From Verrucomicrobiia bacterium (GTDB lineage Bacteria; Verrucomicrobiota; Verrucomicrobiia; Limisphaerales; Fontisphaeraceae): 64,000 nt of DNA. The stretch spans positions 1-64,000 of the forward strand of contig JAOAIT010000037.1 of assembly GCA_026414565.1 (NCBI GenBank). The letters are read 5' to 3'. The position numbers and the translations under genes were made by a program. The notes below the pieces were generated by a model. The model was not told the origin of the DNA. It saw only the letters and a list, made by a program, of their open reading frames with translations, and did no database searches. Position 1 is the stretch's first letter, and every line of letters starts with the position of its first letter. Of the stretch, positions 43,092 to 52,461 are shown piece by piece.

Positions 43092-45299
43092 TTAAAACCG
43101 CAAGGTGACCACCACTTTGCAGGAGATTTCGCTCCACTGGCGGGAGAGGCGCCATTCCTCGACGGCCATGCCCTGGTTGAAGACGAGGTAGGCGTCGCAA
43201 CCGGGGCGGAAGGTCCAGCGGAGGCGGCTGTTCCAGCCGGCGGAGCGGGTTTGGTTTTCGTATTGCACGAGGTTGTTCCAGGAGAGGTTGGGGGTGAAGG
43301 TCAGGTTGAGGCGCAGGCCGGCCAGGCGCGCATCAAAGTCGCCACTGGGCAGGCGGACCCGGCGGAGCTGATAATTCAGGCCCCACAGCCAGTGACTGGA
43401 GGGGCGCCAGTTCAACTCGGTGAGATAGTCCTGGCGCGTGCCGTGGTAATAGTCGCCGTGGCGATAATTGAAGAACCAGCTCAGGGGGCGGGCCTCGCTG
43501 GTGCGGAGGAAGGTGCGGAAGCCGCCCCAACCGTAATCGTCGGCCGGGATCCAGACGCCGGGCCACATCTCGAAAGGCGCGTCCACCACGTCGCGGTTGA
43601 GTGAGTATTCCATGTACCACGTGTCGCCGGCGGGGGTGGTGAGCATCAGGTAGGGCAGGTCATAATCTTCCTCAATCAACCGGCCGCTGGTATCGGTGGC
43701 CCAAGTGGGCCGCACGCCCAGGGATATCGAGCGCAGCGCGCGGGTGTTGAGCCGCCAGACATAACGGGAGCCCAGGATGTACTGGCGAATGTCCCGCCGG
43801 GAAACGAAGCCGAGGGCGGGGTCGAAGCGGGCGTCCACCTGGCGGAAGATGGCCTCCGCCTCCAGCGGCTCATTGGGGAAATCCAATTTGAACCCCCAGG
43901 CCAGGCCGCGGCCGCCTTTGGCGTCGGAGTCGCTCATGAGCAGGAAGGCGTGGCCCAGCAACTGGCGGTTGCCGGGCAGGCGGCTGTTGAGATAATTGAA
44001 GTCCGCGCCCACCACGGTGTTATCGCCGCGCTGGCGGGGATCGCCGTGGGTCAACAGCAATCCCACGTTGGACTCTTCAAAGACCAGTTGGGAGAGGCGG
44101 GCGACGGTGAGATTTTTGGAGGGCACATCCCGATAGGCCTCCTGCTGGACATTGAGCAGTCCAAGGGTGGTGCCATTGAGCCGCCCGGTGAGTCGCGCCC
44201 CGCCCAGCAAATCCACCGGCATGCCATCCTCCGCCAGACCGATGCGGCGTGAGTAAAACGGCAGGGGCGAGTAGGTGAGGCCGCCGAAGCGCCATACCGA
44301 GGCGTCCTGCAAAAAGAAATCGCGCTTTTCCGGGAAGAACAACGGAAAGCGGGTGAGATTGACCACCCGCTCATCCACCTCCGCCTCGGCAAAATCGGTG
44401 TTCAAGGTGCCCTGGAGCTTGAGCATGGGGGTGATTTGGTAAGTGACGTCCAGGCCGGGGCGGAATTCCCATTGTTGCCGGGCATTGAGGCGGTCATCGC
44501 GGAATTTGCCGCTGGCGAAGGGCCGCAGCTCCAGGCCTTTGCCCTGGCGGAGTTTTTCGAGGCCCTGGATTTGTCCAAAATCGGCCAGCGTGGTCATGGC
44601 CTTGGCCGGGCTGAGGGCGGTCCAGCGGACGATTTCCTGTTTGCGGCGGATGACGCGCTCGAAGTTGCAGCCCCAGGCGTTGGTTTGGGGATCAAAGCCC
44701 AGGCTGCGGAAGGGGATGGCCAGCTCGGCCGTCCAGCCGTGTTCGTCCACCCGGGCGTGGGCATGCCAGAGGGTGTCCCAGGATTTGTTGGCCACGCTGA
44801 AATTTTCGATCAGGCCTTCGGCGCGGACGCCCGCCGGATTGACCATGAAGTAGCAGCCCTCGCGCTGGCGGTTGAACGAGTCCAGCGCCACCATGAAATA
44901 ATCGTCGCTGCGGAGGTTGGCGTCGTGCTGCATTTGTTTGGCCAGAATGGACTGGGGCTGGGAATCATAACAGCGGACGCCGATGTAAAGGTAATCGCGG
45001 GTGAACAGCAGCCGCACCTCGGTGGTCTCGGAAGGAGGCGCCCCTTCGACGGGCAGGACTTGCGTAAAATTGGTGAAGGCCGGGGCTTTGGCCCAACAGG
45101 CATCATTCAGCCGGCCGTCCATCTCGGGCGGGTGCTCCGTGAAGGTGACTGGCCAGAGGGCGGTGGAAGGAGGCAGCGGGGGGGGCGCAAGCGCCGTCTC
45201 CTGCGCGGGAAGAAACGGGCAGAAAAGTCCCAGGACGGCGGCCGCAAAAAACCGCCGTGTGGCTTGCCGGACGTAGGACCATGCCTGGGTTGCTTCCAC
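43092..45299 (-). CDS. DUF5916 outer-membrane protein with N-terminal carbohydrate-binding-like domain
   Basis: The 735-residue product has a signal peptide (FFAAAVLGLFCPFLPA), then a CBM9-like beta sandwich (about residues 45-235: PPEMDGRLNDACWAKAPAF, YLYIGVRCYDSQP). The remaining C-terminal part has the DUF5916 features LNTDFAEAEVDERVVNLTR and FFPEKRDFFLQDASVW. It continues as alternating amphipathic strands and ends in a phenylalanine (CKVVVTLRF), the usual signal for outer-membrane barrel insertion. The function is probably binding or uptake of a sugar or peptide ligand. The start is a GTG at 45299. It lies 117 bases downstream of the FIST gene on the same strand. Confidence 0.8.
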   Translation of the reverse strand: MEATQAWSYVRQATRRFFAAAVLGLFCPFLPAQETALAPPPLPPSTALWPVTFTEHPPEMDGRLNDACWAKAPAFTNFTQVLPVEGAPPSETTEVRLLFTRDYLYIGVRCYDSQPQSILAKQMQHDANLRSDDYFMVALDSFNRQREGCYFMVNPAGVRAEGLIENFSVANKSWDTLWHAHARVDEHGWTAELAIPFRSLGFDPQTNAWGCNFERVIRRKQEIVRWTALSPAKAMTTLADFGQIQGLEKLRQGKGLELRPFASGKFRDDRLNARQQWEFRPGLDVTYQITPMLKLQGTLNTDFAEAEVDERVVNLTRFPLFFPEKRDFFLQDASVWRFGGLTYSPLPFYSRRIGLAEDGMPVDLLGGARLTGRLNGTTLGLLNVQQEAYRDVPSKNLTVARLSQLVFEESNVGLLLTHGDPRQRGDNTVVGADFNYLNSRLPGNRQLLGHAFLLMSDSDAKGGRGLAWGFKLDFPNEPLEAEAIFRQVDARFDPALGFVSRRDIRQYILGSRYVWRLNTRALRSISLGVRPTWATDTSGRLIEEDYDLPYLMLTTPAGDTWYMEYSLNRDVVDAPFEMWPGVWIPADDYGWGGFRTFLRTSEARPLSWFFNYRHGDYYHGTRQDYLTELNWRPSSHWLWGLNYQLRRVRLPSGDFDARLAGLRLNLTFTPNLSWNNLVQYENQTRSAGWNSRLRWTFRPGCDAYLVFNQGMAVEEWRLSRQWSEISCKVVVTLRF

Positions 45300-45416
45300 A
45301 CTGTTTCATGGCGAGCTTCCCGGCGGGAATGGTACGCCGGGATGGGCGGCCATGATGCAGTCTTATTAGACGCAGCAGCTTAGAAGCCTATTTAATCGAA
45401 AACCGGCCGGGGGGAT

Positions 45417-46586
45417 TCAGATTACATTCATGAACACCCCAACGGAGGCGGTGTAACCATGAAGGTAGTTGCGGGAGCCAACGGGGCCAATTTCGCCGTT
45501 GCAGAAGAAGCCGGAAACGCCGAGCGGCCCGAGGTATTTCTGGACCAGGTTGGCATCGTGGTCCGGGGCGCCGAACAGCCCCATGCCGCGGCCGTTGCAG
45601 GCAAACAAACAGCCGCCATAGAAAGTGTGGCCGCGCCACTTTTCCTGGGCCTGGGTGAGCAGGGTTACCATGTCTTCGGTGGCGGCCTCGGCGTCGCGGC
45701 GCTGAAATTGAATGGTCTGGCCGGTGCGCGGCCAGGCGCCCACCGCCAGCGCGCCGGAATTGGGATCGCCACCGAGCAGGTTGCGGATGAGGAAATCCCC
45801 CCGCTGGAATTGCTCCACATATTCGCTCATGGCCAGGCCGATGAATAAATTGCCGCGGGCCTTGCGCTGCTCTTCAAGGTCCAGGGAGTGGAAGGTGTCC
45901 AGCAGGACTTTGTAGGCGGGGCGGTTGCCGATTTGCCGGATGAAATTGCGCTCGCTTTGGGTGATGGTCCACGGCTCGCCGATGGGGGTGCAGCCCTGGG
46001 AGACCACCGCCCCCAGGCGCACGGCGCTGCCCACGGAGATCACCACGGCGCCATCATCAAACGCCTGGTGGTTCAAGTAAACCTGCGTGCTGCGCAGGGA
46101 GGGCGTGCCGCTGGCCAGGCCGCCAACCATGGGCAGGGCGGGGTAGGCCTCATTCCATTGTTTGAGCCAGGTTTCGGCGTCGAACGTGTAAGGATCAGCA
46201 AAGACCAGCCAGCCATTGGTCTGCTCGCAGCCGATGCCGGTTTCCGCATACCAGTAGGAGCGGTTGGCGGCTTCAAGGACCTGCGCCTGGGTCAGGTGAA
46301 ATGCCCGCAGTTGGGCCTCCGGGAGGTGGTACAATCCCAGCACGGCGCCGGGGGTGTCTTCGAATTCACGGGCGCCGGCGATCAGTCCCATGCCGCTGCA
46401 ACCGGCCAGCAGCGGCACGCGGGCATGGACCTGGATGATTTCCAGGGCTTCGGCCGCGTGCTCGGCCCAGTCCGGGCTGAAAAACACCAGGCCCAGCGAG
46501 GGCGGGCGGCGCAGTTGCTGGCGCAGCTCTTCCGCCCACGCGGCCAGGCGGAGCTCTTCGTAGCGCCCCGGAAAGAAGGCCGCCAT
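45417..46586 (-). CDS. FIST domain sensory protein
   Basis: The 389-residue protein carries FIST-N and FIST-C domains and no other module. Typical elements are LGLVFFSPDWAEHAAEALEI, VPLLAGCSGMGLI, LPMVGGLASG, DGAVVISVG and the closing YGGCLFACNGRGMGLFG and GFFCNGEIGPVGSRNYLHG. FIST domains are thought to bind small ligands such as amino acids and are commonly fused to or placed near histidine kinases or cyclic-di-GMP enzymes. No such partner is adjacent. The ATG at 46586 is chosen; a GTG at 46604 preceded by GGAG is too close to its putative ribosome binding site. The frame runs upstream for hundreds of codons only as a shadow of the GH51 gene. Confidence 0.85.
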   Translation of the reverse strand: MAAFFPGRYEELRLAAWAEELRQQLRRPPSLGLVFFSPDWAEHAAEALEIIQVHARVPLLAGCSGMGLIAGAREFEDTPGAVLGLYHLPEAQLRAFHLTQAQVLEAANRSYWYAETGIGCEQTNGWLVFADPYTFDAETWLKQWNEAYPALPMVGGLASGTPSLRSTQVYLNHQAFDDGAVVISVGSAVRLGAVVSQGCTPIGEPWTITQSERNFIRQIGNRPAYKVLLDTFHSLDLEEQRKARGNLFIGLAMSEYVEQFQRGDFLIRNLLGGDPNSGALAVGAWPRTGQTIQFQRRDAEAATEDMVTLLTQAQEKWRGHTFYGGCLFACNGRGMGLFGAPDHDANLVQKYLGPLGVSGFFCNGEIGPVGSRNYLHGYTASVGVFMNVI

Positions 46587-46713
46587 GGAAAACTCATTAC
46601 GCACGCTCCAAGATAATCCGTGGCGGGCGGAGGGGCAAATGGGGAGGTGCATCTTCCCTGGCGCCGGGGGATGGGCGGGGGCCGAGGGGGGGGTGTCCTC
46701 CAAACATGTGACA

Positions 46714-46741
46714 TTGCCACGCGTGGTGGCCGTGATAAATT
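46714..46741 (+). promoter_or_regulatory. Candidate promoter of the GH51 gene with embedded palindrome
   Basis: TTGCCA (46714-46719) and TAAATT (46736-46741) are 16 bases apart, and the ATG at 46749 follows seven bases after the -10 element, so the mRNA could be nearly leaderless. A 10-bp palindrome, CCACGCGTGG (46717-46726), overlaps the end of the -35 box, a place a sugar-responsive repressor could bind. Confidence 0.35.
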
Positions 46742-46748
46742 GGCCGGC

Positions 46749-49154
46749 ATGAAACGCAATTGCTTTCGCTATGTCCTGGGTGGAGTGGCGCTGTTGGGCG
46801 CCCTGTTGCTGAGCTGGCCGACGCTGGCGGCCGCGGCGTCGGGCACGATTACCGTGGCGGTGGACCGGCCCGGCCCGGCTTCCAGCCCAATGCTGTGGGG
46901 CATCTTTTTTGAGGACATCAATCACTCGACGGACGGCGGCATCTACGCCGAGCTGGTGCGCAATCGCAACTTTGAGGACGGCGACAAGCCGGACTATTGG
47001 AGCGTGGTGCGGAGCGGGACGGCGCAGGTGGAGATCAGCGTGGATCGGAGCCAGCCGCTGAGCGCCAAGAATCCGCGGGCGTTGAAAGTGGAGATCCGCG
47101 ACGGGGGCAGCGGCCGGGTGGGGGTGGCCAACGGCGGTTACTGGGGCATGAACATCCGCAAGGGCGAAACTTATGAGCTGACGCTCTTTGCCCGCGCGGC
47201 GGCGGGTTTTGCGGGGCCGCTGATGGTGACGCTGGAGAGCGAGGACCGCGAGGTGTATGCCGAGGGGCGGATTGCGCGGATTGAGGGCGCCTGGAAGAAA
47301 TACGCGGTGAGTCTGACGGCGCGGGGGACGGATCCCCATGCGCGGCTGGTAATCAGCACCACGCGGGCGGGCACGTTCTGGCTCGACATGGTTTCGCTCT
47401 TTCCAAAAAAGACCTTCAAGAACCGCCCGAACGGGCTGCGGCCGGATCTGGCGCAAATGCTGGTGGATTTGAAACCGTCGTTCAACCGGTTTCCGGGCGG
47501 CTGCTGGGTGGAGGGGGACACCATGGCCCAGGCCTACCGGTGGAAGGAGACCATTGGTGATGTGGCCGAGCGGCGGACCCAGTGGAATTTGTGGGGGTAT
47601 CACGCCACGCACGGGATCGGCTACCACGAATACCTGCAAATGTGCGAGGACATCGGGGCGGAGCCATTGTTTGTCATCAACTGCGGCATGAGCCATCGTG
47701 AGAACGTGCCGATGGACAAGATGGACGAGTACGTGCAGGACGCGCTGGACGCCATCGAGTATGCCAACGGGCCGGTGACCAGCAAGTGGGGGGCGTTGCG
47801 GGCGAAGCACGGGCATCCGGCGCCGTTTAATTTGAAATACATGCAAATTGGCAATGAAAACGGCGGCCCGGCGTATGCGGAGCGTTACCGCCTGATGTAC
47901 AACGCCATCAAGGCCAAGTACCCTTATATGACCCTCATCGCCAATGACTGGGGCGGTCCGCCCAAGAACGTGCCGCTGGAAATTGTGGACGAGCACTATT
48001 ACAACAACCCGGAATTTTTCATGGTGCAATCCACCCGGTATGACAAATACCCGCGCACGGGCTTCAAGGTGTTTGTGGGCGAGTATGCGGTCACCCAGGG
48101 CGGCGGACAGGGGAATCTGCGGGCGGCGGTGGGCGAGGCGGCCTTCATGACCGGGCTGGAGCGCAACTCGGACATTGTGGTCATGGCGTCTTACGCGCCG
48201 CTGTTTGTGCATGTGAATCACCGGCGCTGGAATCCGGACCTCATCAACTTTGACAGCTCGCGGGCCTACGGCATTCCGTCGTACTACGTGCAGAAGATGT
48301 TCAGTGAAAACCGCGGCGAGACCATTTTGCCGATCACGGTGGAATCGCCCAACGCCACCACGCGCACGCAGGGCGGGGCCATCGGGGTGGGCACGTGGCT
48401 GACGCAGGCGGAGTTCAAGGACATCAAGGTCACCCGCGGCAACGAGGTGCTGTATGAGTTTGATCCGGCCAAAGGCACGCAGCCATGGCGGCTGCTGGGC
48501 AACGGCAACTGGAGCATCCAGGACGGCGCCCTGCGCCAGATGAGCCGCGCCGAGAATGTGCGGGCGATCATCGGCGACAAGCAGTGGACGGAGTACACCC
48601 TGACGCTCAAGGCGCGAAAAATCAGCGGCGATGAGGGATTCCTAATCCTCTTTAATGTGCAGGACGAAAACGCCAAGTCGTGGTGGAATCTGGGCGGGTG
48701 GGGCAACCGCCGCCATGCCATCGAAATGGGGGGGGTCATTGGGCGCGAAGTGGAGGGGCGCATCGAGACCGGCCGGTGGTATGACATCCGCATTGAATCC
48801 GGGGCCAAGGGGGTGAAATGTTATCTGGACGGGCAACTGGTGCATGACTCGGAATATCCGACACTGAAGGCGCTTTATGCCTCGGCCACACGGGCGCGGG
48901 ATGAGGTGATCCTGAAGGTGGTCAATGCCAGTTATGATCCGGTGACCACCACCTTTGCGTTGCAGGGCGTCAATCGCGTGGCTGGGCCGGCCCGGATGAT
49001 TGTGCTCACCAGCGAAAAGGCCACGGACGAAAACAGCCTGGATCATCCGCTGAAAGTGGCGCCCAAGAGCAGCACGGTGAATCTGCCGGGGCCGCGCTTT
49101 GAGCAGACGCTGGCTCCCAACTCGGTGAACGTGCTGCGGGTGCGGGTGCAATAA
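46749..49154 (+). CDS. Secreted GH51 alpha-L-arabinofuranosidase
   Basis: GH51 enzymes release arabinofuranose from arabinan, arabinoxylan or arabinogalactan. The 801-residue product has a signal peptide (VALLGALLLSWPTLAAAA), an N-terminal beta domain starting MLWGIFFEDINHSTDGGIYA (family signature), a carbohydrate-binding-like sandwich (about residues 85-215), and the catalytic barrel, with the acid/base Glu370 in IGNENGG and the nucleophile Glu445 in VGEYAV. FNRFPGGCWVEGDTM is also typical. A laminin-G-like or DUF1080-like segment (about 555-705, with WTEYTLTLKARKISGDEGF) is inserted before the C-terminal beta domain. The ATG at 46749 opens the signal peptide. Confidence 0.92.
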   Translation: MKRNCFRYVLGGVALLGALLLSWPTLAAAASGTITVAVDRPGPASSPMLWGIFFEDINHSTDGGIYAELVRNRNFEDGDKPDYWSVVRSGTAQVEISVDRSQPLSAKNPRALKVEIRDGGSGRVGVANGGYWGMNIRKGETYELTLFARAAAGFAGPLMVTLESEDREVYAEGRIARIEGAWKKYAVSLTARGTDPHARLVISTTRAGTFWLDMVSLFPKKTFKNRPNGLRPDLAQMLVDLKPSFNRFPGGCWVEGDTMAQAYRWKETIGDVAERRTQWNLWGYHATHGIGYHEYLQMCEDIGAEPLFVINCGMSHRENVPMDKMDEYVQDALDAIEYANGPVTSKWGALRAKHGHPAPFNLKYMQIGNENGGPAYAERYRLMYNAIKAKYPYMTLIANDWGGPPKNVPLEIVDEHYYNNPEFFMVQSTRYDKYPRTGFKVFVGEYAVTQGGGQGNLRAAVGEAAFMTGLERNSDIVVMASYAPLFVHVNHRRWNPDLINFDSSRAYGIPSYYVQKMFSENRGETILPITVESPNATTRTQGGAIGVGTWLTQAEFKDIKVTRGNEVLYEFDPAKGTQPWRLLGNGNWSIQDGALRQMSRAENVRAIIGDKQWTEYTLTLKARKISGDEGFLILFNVQDENAKSWWNLGGWGNRRHAIEMGGVIGREVEGRIETGRWYDIRIESGAKGVKCYLDGQLVHDSEYPTLKALYASATRARDEVILKVVNASYDPVTTTFALQGVNRVAGPARMIVLTSEKATDENSLDHPLKVAPKSSTVNLPGPRFEQTLAPNSVNVLRVRVQ

Positions 49155-49222
49155 GCCGGTGGGGCGGGTGAACGGCCTCAACCGCGCCGGTGGCGAGGTG
49201 AGGCCGGAGGCCGCGCTGTTGA

Positions 49223-49681
49223 TCAGCGGCCTTGATCCCTGCCGCCCAGCGTGATCTGCCCCTGCAGCAGCAGGCGCCCGCCGGCCGATACTTCTGTTTC
49301 CGCCTGGATGAGGCCGCCCAGGCGGCCGGTGATGCGGGCGGTGAGCTGGAGCGTTTCGCCGGGCCGGGCGGTGTCCCATATTTTGATGTGCCGGAGGGCG
49401 GTGAGTTTCAAATCTTCGAGGGGCGCCTGCCCGGGGGCCGTTTGCGCCACCACGCCGGCGAGTTGCGCCGCGGCTTCCACCAGCAAGACGCCGGGAAACA
49501 GGGGCAGGCCGGGGAAATGACCGCGCAGAAACGGCTCGTCGCCGCGCACGTGGTACTCGCCCGCGCCGCGCACGCCTGGCTCCAGTGCGGTGAGCCGGTC
49601 CACAAACCGGAATTCAGGCCCGTGGGGGAGGCGGGCCAGCGCCTCGGCCAGGCATGGTTTGGATTCAAGCGGAGTGGGCAT
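49223..49681 (-). CDS. FabZ-like 3-hydroxyacyl-ACP dehydratase
   Basis: The 152-residue hot-dog-fold protein has the FabA/FabZ active site: histidine 55 in FLRGHFPGLPLFPG and glutamate 69 in LLVEAAAQLAG. FRFVDRLTAL near the start and the later TLQLTARITGRLGG are also family-like. FabZ removes water from 3-hydroxyacyl-ACP in fatty-acid elongation. The gene is not in an lpx/fab cluster, so it could be a second, specialised dehydratase rather than the housekeeping one. It starts 26 bases after the stop of the U32 peptidase gene, and the two may be cotranscribed. Confidence 0.82.
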   Translation of the reverse strand: MPTPLESKPCLAEALARLPHGPEFRFVDRLTALEPGVRGAGEYHVRGDEPFLRGHFPGLPLFPGVLLVEAAAQLAGVVAQTAPGQAPLEDLKLTALRHIKIWDTARPGETLQLTARITGRLGGLIQAETEVSAGGRLLLQGQITLGGRDQGR

Positions 49682-49707
49682 GCGGAGCGTGTCTCGCGGT
49701 GGATGCG

Positions 49708-52269
49708 TTACAAAGGGCCTCGTGTGACGCCCAGTTCATTGAGCAGGCGCAGCTCCTGCCAGAGGCGGGCTGCGGTGATTTCGCCCCGTTCGAGCTGCTG
49801 GTAGCGTTCGAGGGTGCGGCCCACCAGCTCCGGCGATTCATGGACAAACTCGAGCCGGAAACGGCGCGTCCCCGCCTGCACCAGTTGGGGCAGGGCTTCG
49901 GCGCCGGTTTGGGCGCGGGCGTTATAGACGGTGTTGCGGCAGCCGGCATCGGCCCGCAACGGATGCTCGGCGCCCACGCGATCGCGCAGCTTCACGTCGT
50001 GCTTTTCGCAGGGGCGGCCGCAATTGGTGAAGTCGGTGCCCGAGGAAAGGAAGGCGCAAAACACGCAATGCTCCATGTGGAACATGGGCATGTGATGGTG
50101 CAGGGTGATTTCAAACCAGGCGGGCGGCGCGGCGCGCAGCAAATCGAGCAGTTGCGCCACATTCAGATCGTAGGAGGCCGTCACCCGCTCCAGCGGGTAG
50201 TGCGTCAGGAAATATTCCGCGCTCAGGGGGTTGGCGATGTTCAGGGAGTAGTCGCCGATGCACCGGCAGCCGGCGAAAAATTCCAGATGATCGTAATTGC
50301 GCACCAGGTAGCCGTCCGCCCCGCTGTCCCGGACCTGCCGCAAGATCCAAGTTTCGCCGGGCTTGGTGATGCGCGGGGGCGCCACGAAAATCTGGCGTGA
50401 GTGTCCCGCCGGCGTGGGGCCGGCCGCGCGGACGCGGCGTACCGCCTCGGCGTACTGCCGGGGATCATCCAGCTCGCAATAAAGGGTGGCCACGTCGCGT
50501 TGCAGCACGCTCTCCAGTTGGGCCAGCGAGCGGACCAGCACAATCCACTCCACTTGGTCCGGGGTGGCGATGGTCTGCCGGGGTGTGGCGAGTCCCTGCA
50601 GCCAGCGGCCGTCCTTGATGTGTGGCCCGGGGTGCAGGGTCCAGCGCCGCGGCTGCCGGCGCTGGTTTTCCAGCGCGGTTACGAGCTCGCGGCGCAAACG
50701 ATTCAATTCGCTGGCGGGCAGGATCACCTCGCCCTCCAGGGCATACTCAAGGGTGCCCAGGCGGAAGGGGGTGCCCCCCAGGCGGCCCAGTTGCTCGCGC
50801 AGTTTTTGGGGCGTCAGCGGTTGATGGTGGGCGGCGACCAGCGGCATTTGCGAAAGCGCGGTGGCGGTATGCCCCTGGGGATCGCGCATTTCCACCCGCA
50901 GCGGCTCGCCCGCGCGCCCGCTGGCATGCACCTGCACCGGTTGTTGAAAGCGCGGGGTTTCGCCTGCAAAACTCTGCCGCCAGCGGCGCTCCAGCTCGGG
51001 GTCGCTGGTTTTCCAGACCCAATGGCCCGGTTGCACGCGGGCGGTCTGCACATCGCCGCGGCCAAAGGTCAACCAGGCCTCGCGCGCTGCCGCCCCGCGG
51101 CCGGCCGGCAGGACTTCATACACCCGGCCGCCTTCCTCCCGCAAATCCGGCCGGCCGGCGTCGAAGACGACGCCGTCGCCCGGCTTGACGCTGCCGGCCA
51201 GCCGCACGCGGACACGGCCGGGGCGGGATTCGAGCACTTCGCCAATGAAGGCGCCGCGTTTGGTGCCGAAGCGCGCATGGACCAGGGCCTGATTGTTGAC
51301 GCCGCCAAACCAGCCGGTGTAGAGGCCGCGTGAGAAGGCCATCTCCATTTCATAGCGGTGGGCCTCGGCATCGTAGGGCCGGGGCGCCGGCCCGCAGGCG
51401 GCGTCGAGCGCCTCGCGGTAGAGGCGGGTGATGTTGGCCACGTATTCCGGCGTCTTGAGGCGGCCCTCGATTTTGAAAGAGGCCACGCCGGCGCGCGCCA
51501 GGTCCGGCACCAGCTCGAGGGCGGCCAGATCGCGCGGGCTGAGGAGGTAGCGGCGATCGCCCAGCGGCACCACGGCGCCATCGGCGATCAATTGATAGGG
51601 CAGCCGGCAGGCTTGGGCACACACGCCGCGATTGGCGCTGCGGCCGCCCAGCGACTCGCTGGTCAGGCATTGGCCGGAGTAGGCCACGCACAGCGCGCCA
51701 TGGACAAAGACCTCCAGGGGGAGGGCGGCCTGTCGGGCCGGCAGTTCCTGCTGGATGCGTTCAATTTCCTTGAGCGAACATTCCCGCGCCAGCACCACCA
51801 GTTGGCAGCCCAGTTCCCGCGCAAACTGCACGCCGGCGGCGCTGGTGATGGTCATTTGGGTGGAGGCATGCAGGGGAAAATCCGGCGACAGCCGCCGCGC
51901 CAGCCGGGCAATGCCAACGTCCTGCACAATGGCGGCGTCCACGCCGGCCTGAATGAGAGCGCGCAGGCAGCTTTCGGCCTCCTCGAGTTCGTGGGTGAAG
52001 AGCAGGGTGTTGAAACAGGCGTACCCCCGCACTCCACGGTAGTGCAACCATTCCATGAGGGCGGGCAACCCCTCCAGGGTGAAGTTGTCCGCGCGCAACC
52101 GGGCATTGTGGCGCTCCAGGCCGAAATAAATGGCGTCGGCACCGTTTTCCACGGCCGCGCGCGCGCAATCCCAGTTGCCCGCCGGCGCGATCAGTTCCGG
52201 GCGCACCACGGCCGCGCCCTCGGTGGAGGGCGAGGCGTTGGGTTGGGCGTTGGCCGCGGTCAGTGCCAT
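49708..52269 (-). CDS. U32 family peptidase, RlhA/collagenase-like
   Basis: The 853-residue protein has the U32 core: ELIAPAGNWDCARAAVENGA, ADAIYFGLERHNARL, GYACFNTLLFTHE, LHASTQMTITSAAG, LVVLARECSLKEIERIQ and the signature SFKIEGRLKTPEYVANITR. Cysteines in GRSANRGVCAQACRLPYQ and in the late segments EHCVFCAFLSS and NCGRPCEKHD suit an iron-sulfur cluster. Some U32 proteins act in RNA hydroxylation (RlhA) and others are called collagenase-like; which applies here cannot be decided. The length, with its C-terminal DUF3656-like extension, resembles the longer RlhA-type proteins. The start ATG at 52269 follows a TTG codon. Confidence 0.85.
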   Translation of the reverse strand: MALTAANAQPNASPSTEGAAVVRPELIAPAGNWDCARAAVENGADAIYFGLERHNARLRADNFTLEGLPALMEWLHYRGVRGYACFNTLLFTHELEEAESCLRALIQAGVDAAIVQDVGIARLARRLSPDFPLHASTQMTITSAAGVQFARELGCQLVVLARECSLKEIERIQQELPARQAALPLEVFVHGALCVAYSGQCLTSESLGGRSANRGVCAQACRLPYQLIADGAVVPLGDRRYLLSPRDLAALELVPDLARAGVASFKIEGRLKTPEYVANITRLYREALDAACGPAPRPYDAEAHRYEMEMAFSRGLYTGWFGGVNNQALVHARFGTKRGAFIGEVLESRPGRVRVRLAGSVKPGDGVVFDAGRPDLREEGGRVYEVLPAGRGAAAREAWLTFGRGDVQTARVQPGHWVWKTSDPELERRWRQSFAGETPRFQQPVQVHASGRAGEPLRVEMRDPQGHTATALSQMPLVAAHHQPLTPQKLREQLGRLGGTPFRLGTLEYALEGEVILPASELNRLRRELVTALENQRRQPRRWTLHPGPHIKDGRWLQGLATPRQTIATPDQVEWIVLVRSLAQLESVLQRDVATLYCELDDPRQYAEAVRRVRAAGPTPAGHSRQIFVAPPRITKPGETWILRQVRDSGADGYLVRNYDHLEFFAGCRCIGDYSLNIANPLSAEYFLTHYPLERVTASYDLNVAQLLDLLRAAPPAWFEITLHHHMPMFHMEHCVFCAFLSSGTDFTNCGRPCEKHDVKLRDRVGAEHPLRADAGCRNTVYNARAQTGAEALPQLVQAGTRRFRLEFVHESPELVGRTLERYQQLERGEITAARLWQELRLLNELGVTRGPL

Positions 52270-52407
52270 CAAGGGTTAATCATTCCCCAGATTGCCTGCG
52301 GACGCAAGCCAGGCCATGCGGGAGCCGGCGCGTTGCCCCACCCCCCATGAGCATTCCGGGAGGGGGCGGGCCGACGGGGGCCGTTTGGGCGGGGGCGAGA
52401 TTTTTCT

Positions 52408-52438
52408 TTTCCCCAGAGGGGAAATGGTCAAGGATAAT
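52408..52438 (+). promoter_or_regulatory. Inverted repeat and -10-like box upstream of the VTC gene
   Basis: A 7-bp inverted repeat, TTTCCCC/GGGGAAA with an AGA loop (52408-52424), stands just upstream of GATAAT (52433-52438), a good -10 match. No -35 box is evident, since the repeat occupies that position. This could be an activator or repressor site; it is a prediction by eye. Confidence 0.3.
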
Positions 52439-52461
52439 GCGGCTTATTTATTTGATGGCTT

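Noticed and set aside
46605-48221. Long upstream extension of the FIST gene frame (45417-48221)
   Set aside because: The extension is antisense to the GH51 gene and has no family similarity; the FIST domain begins just after the ATG at 46586.
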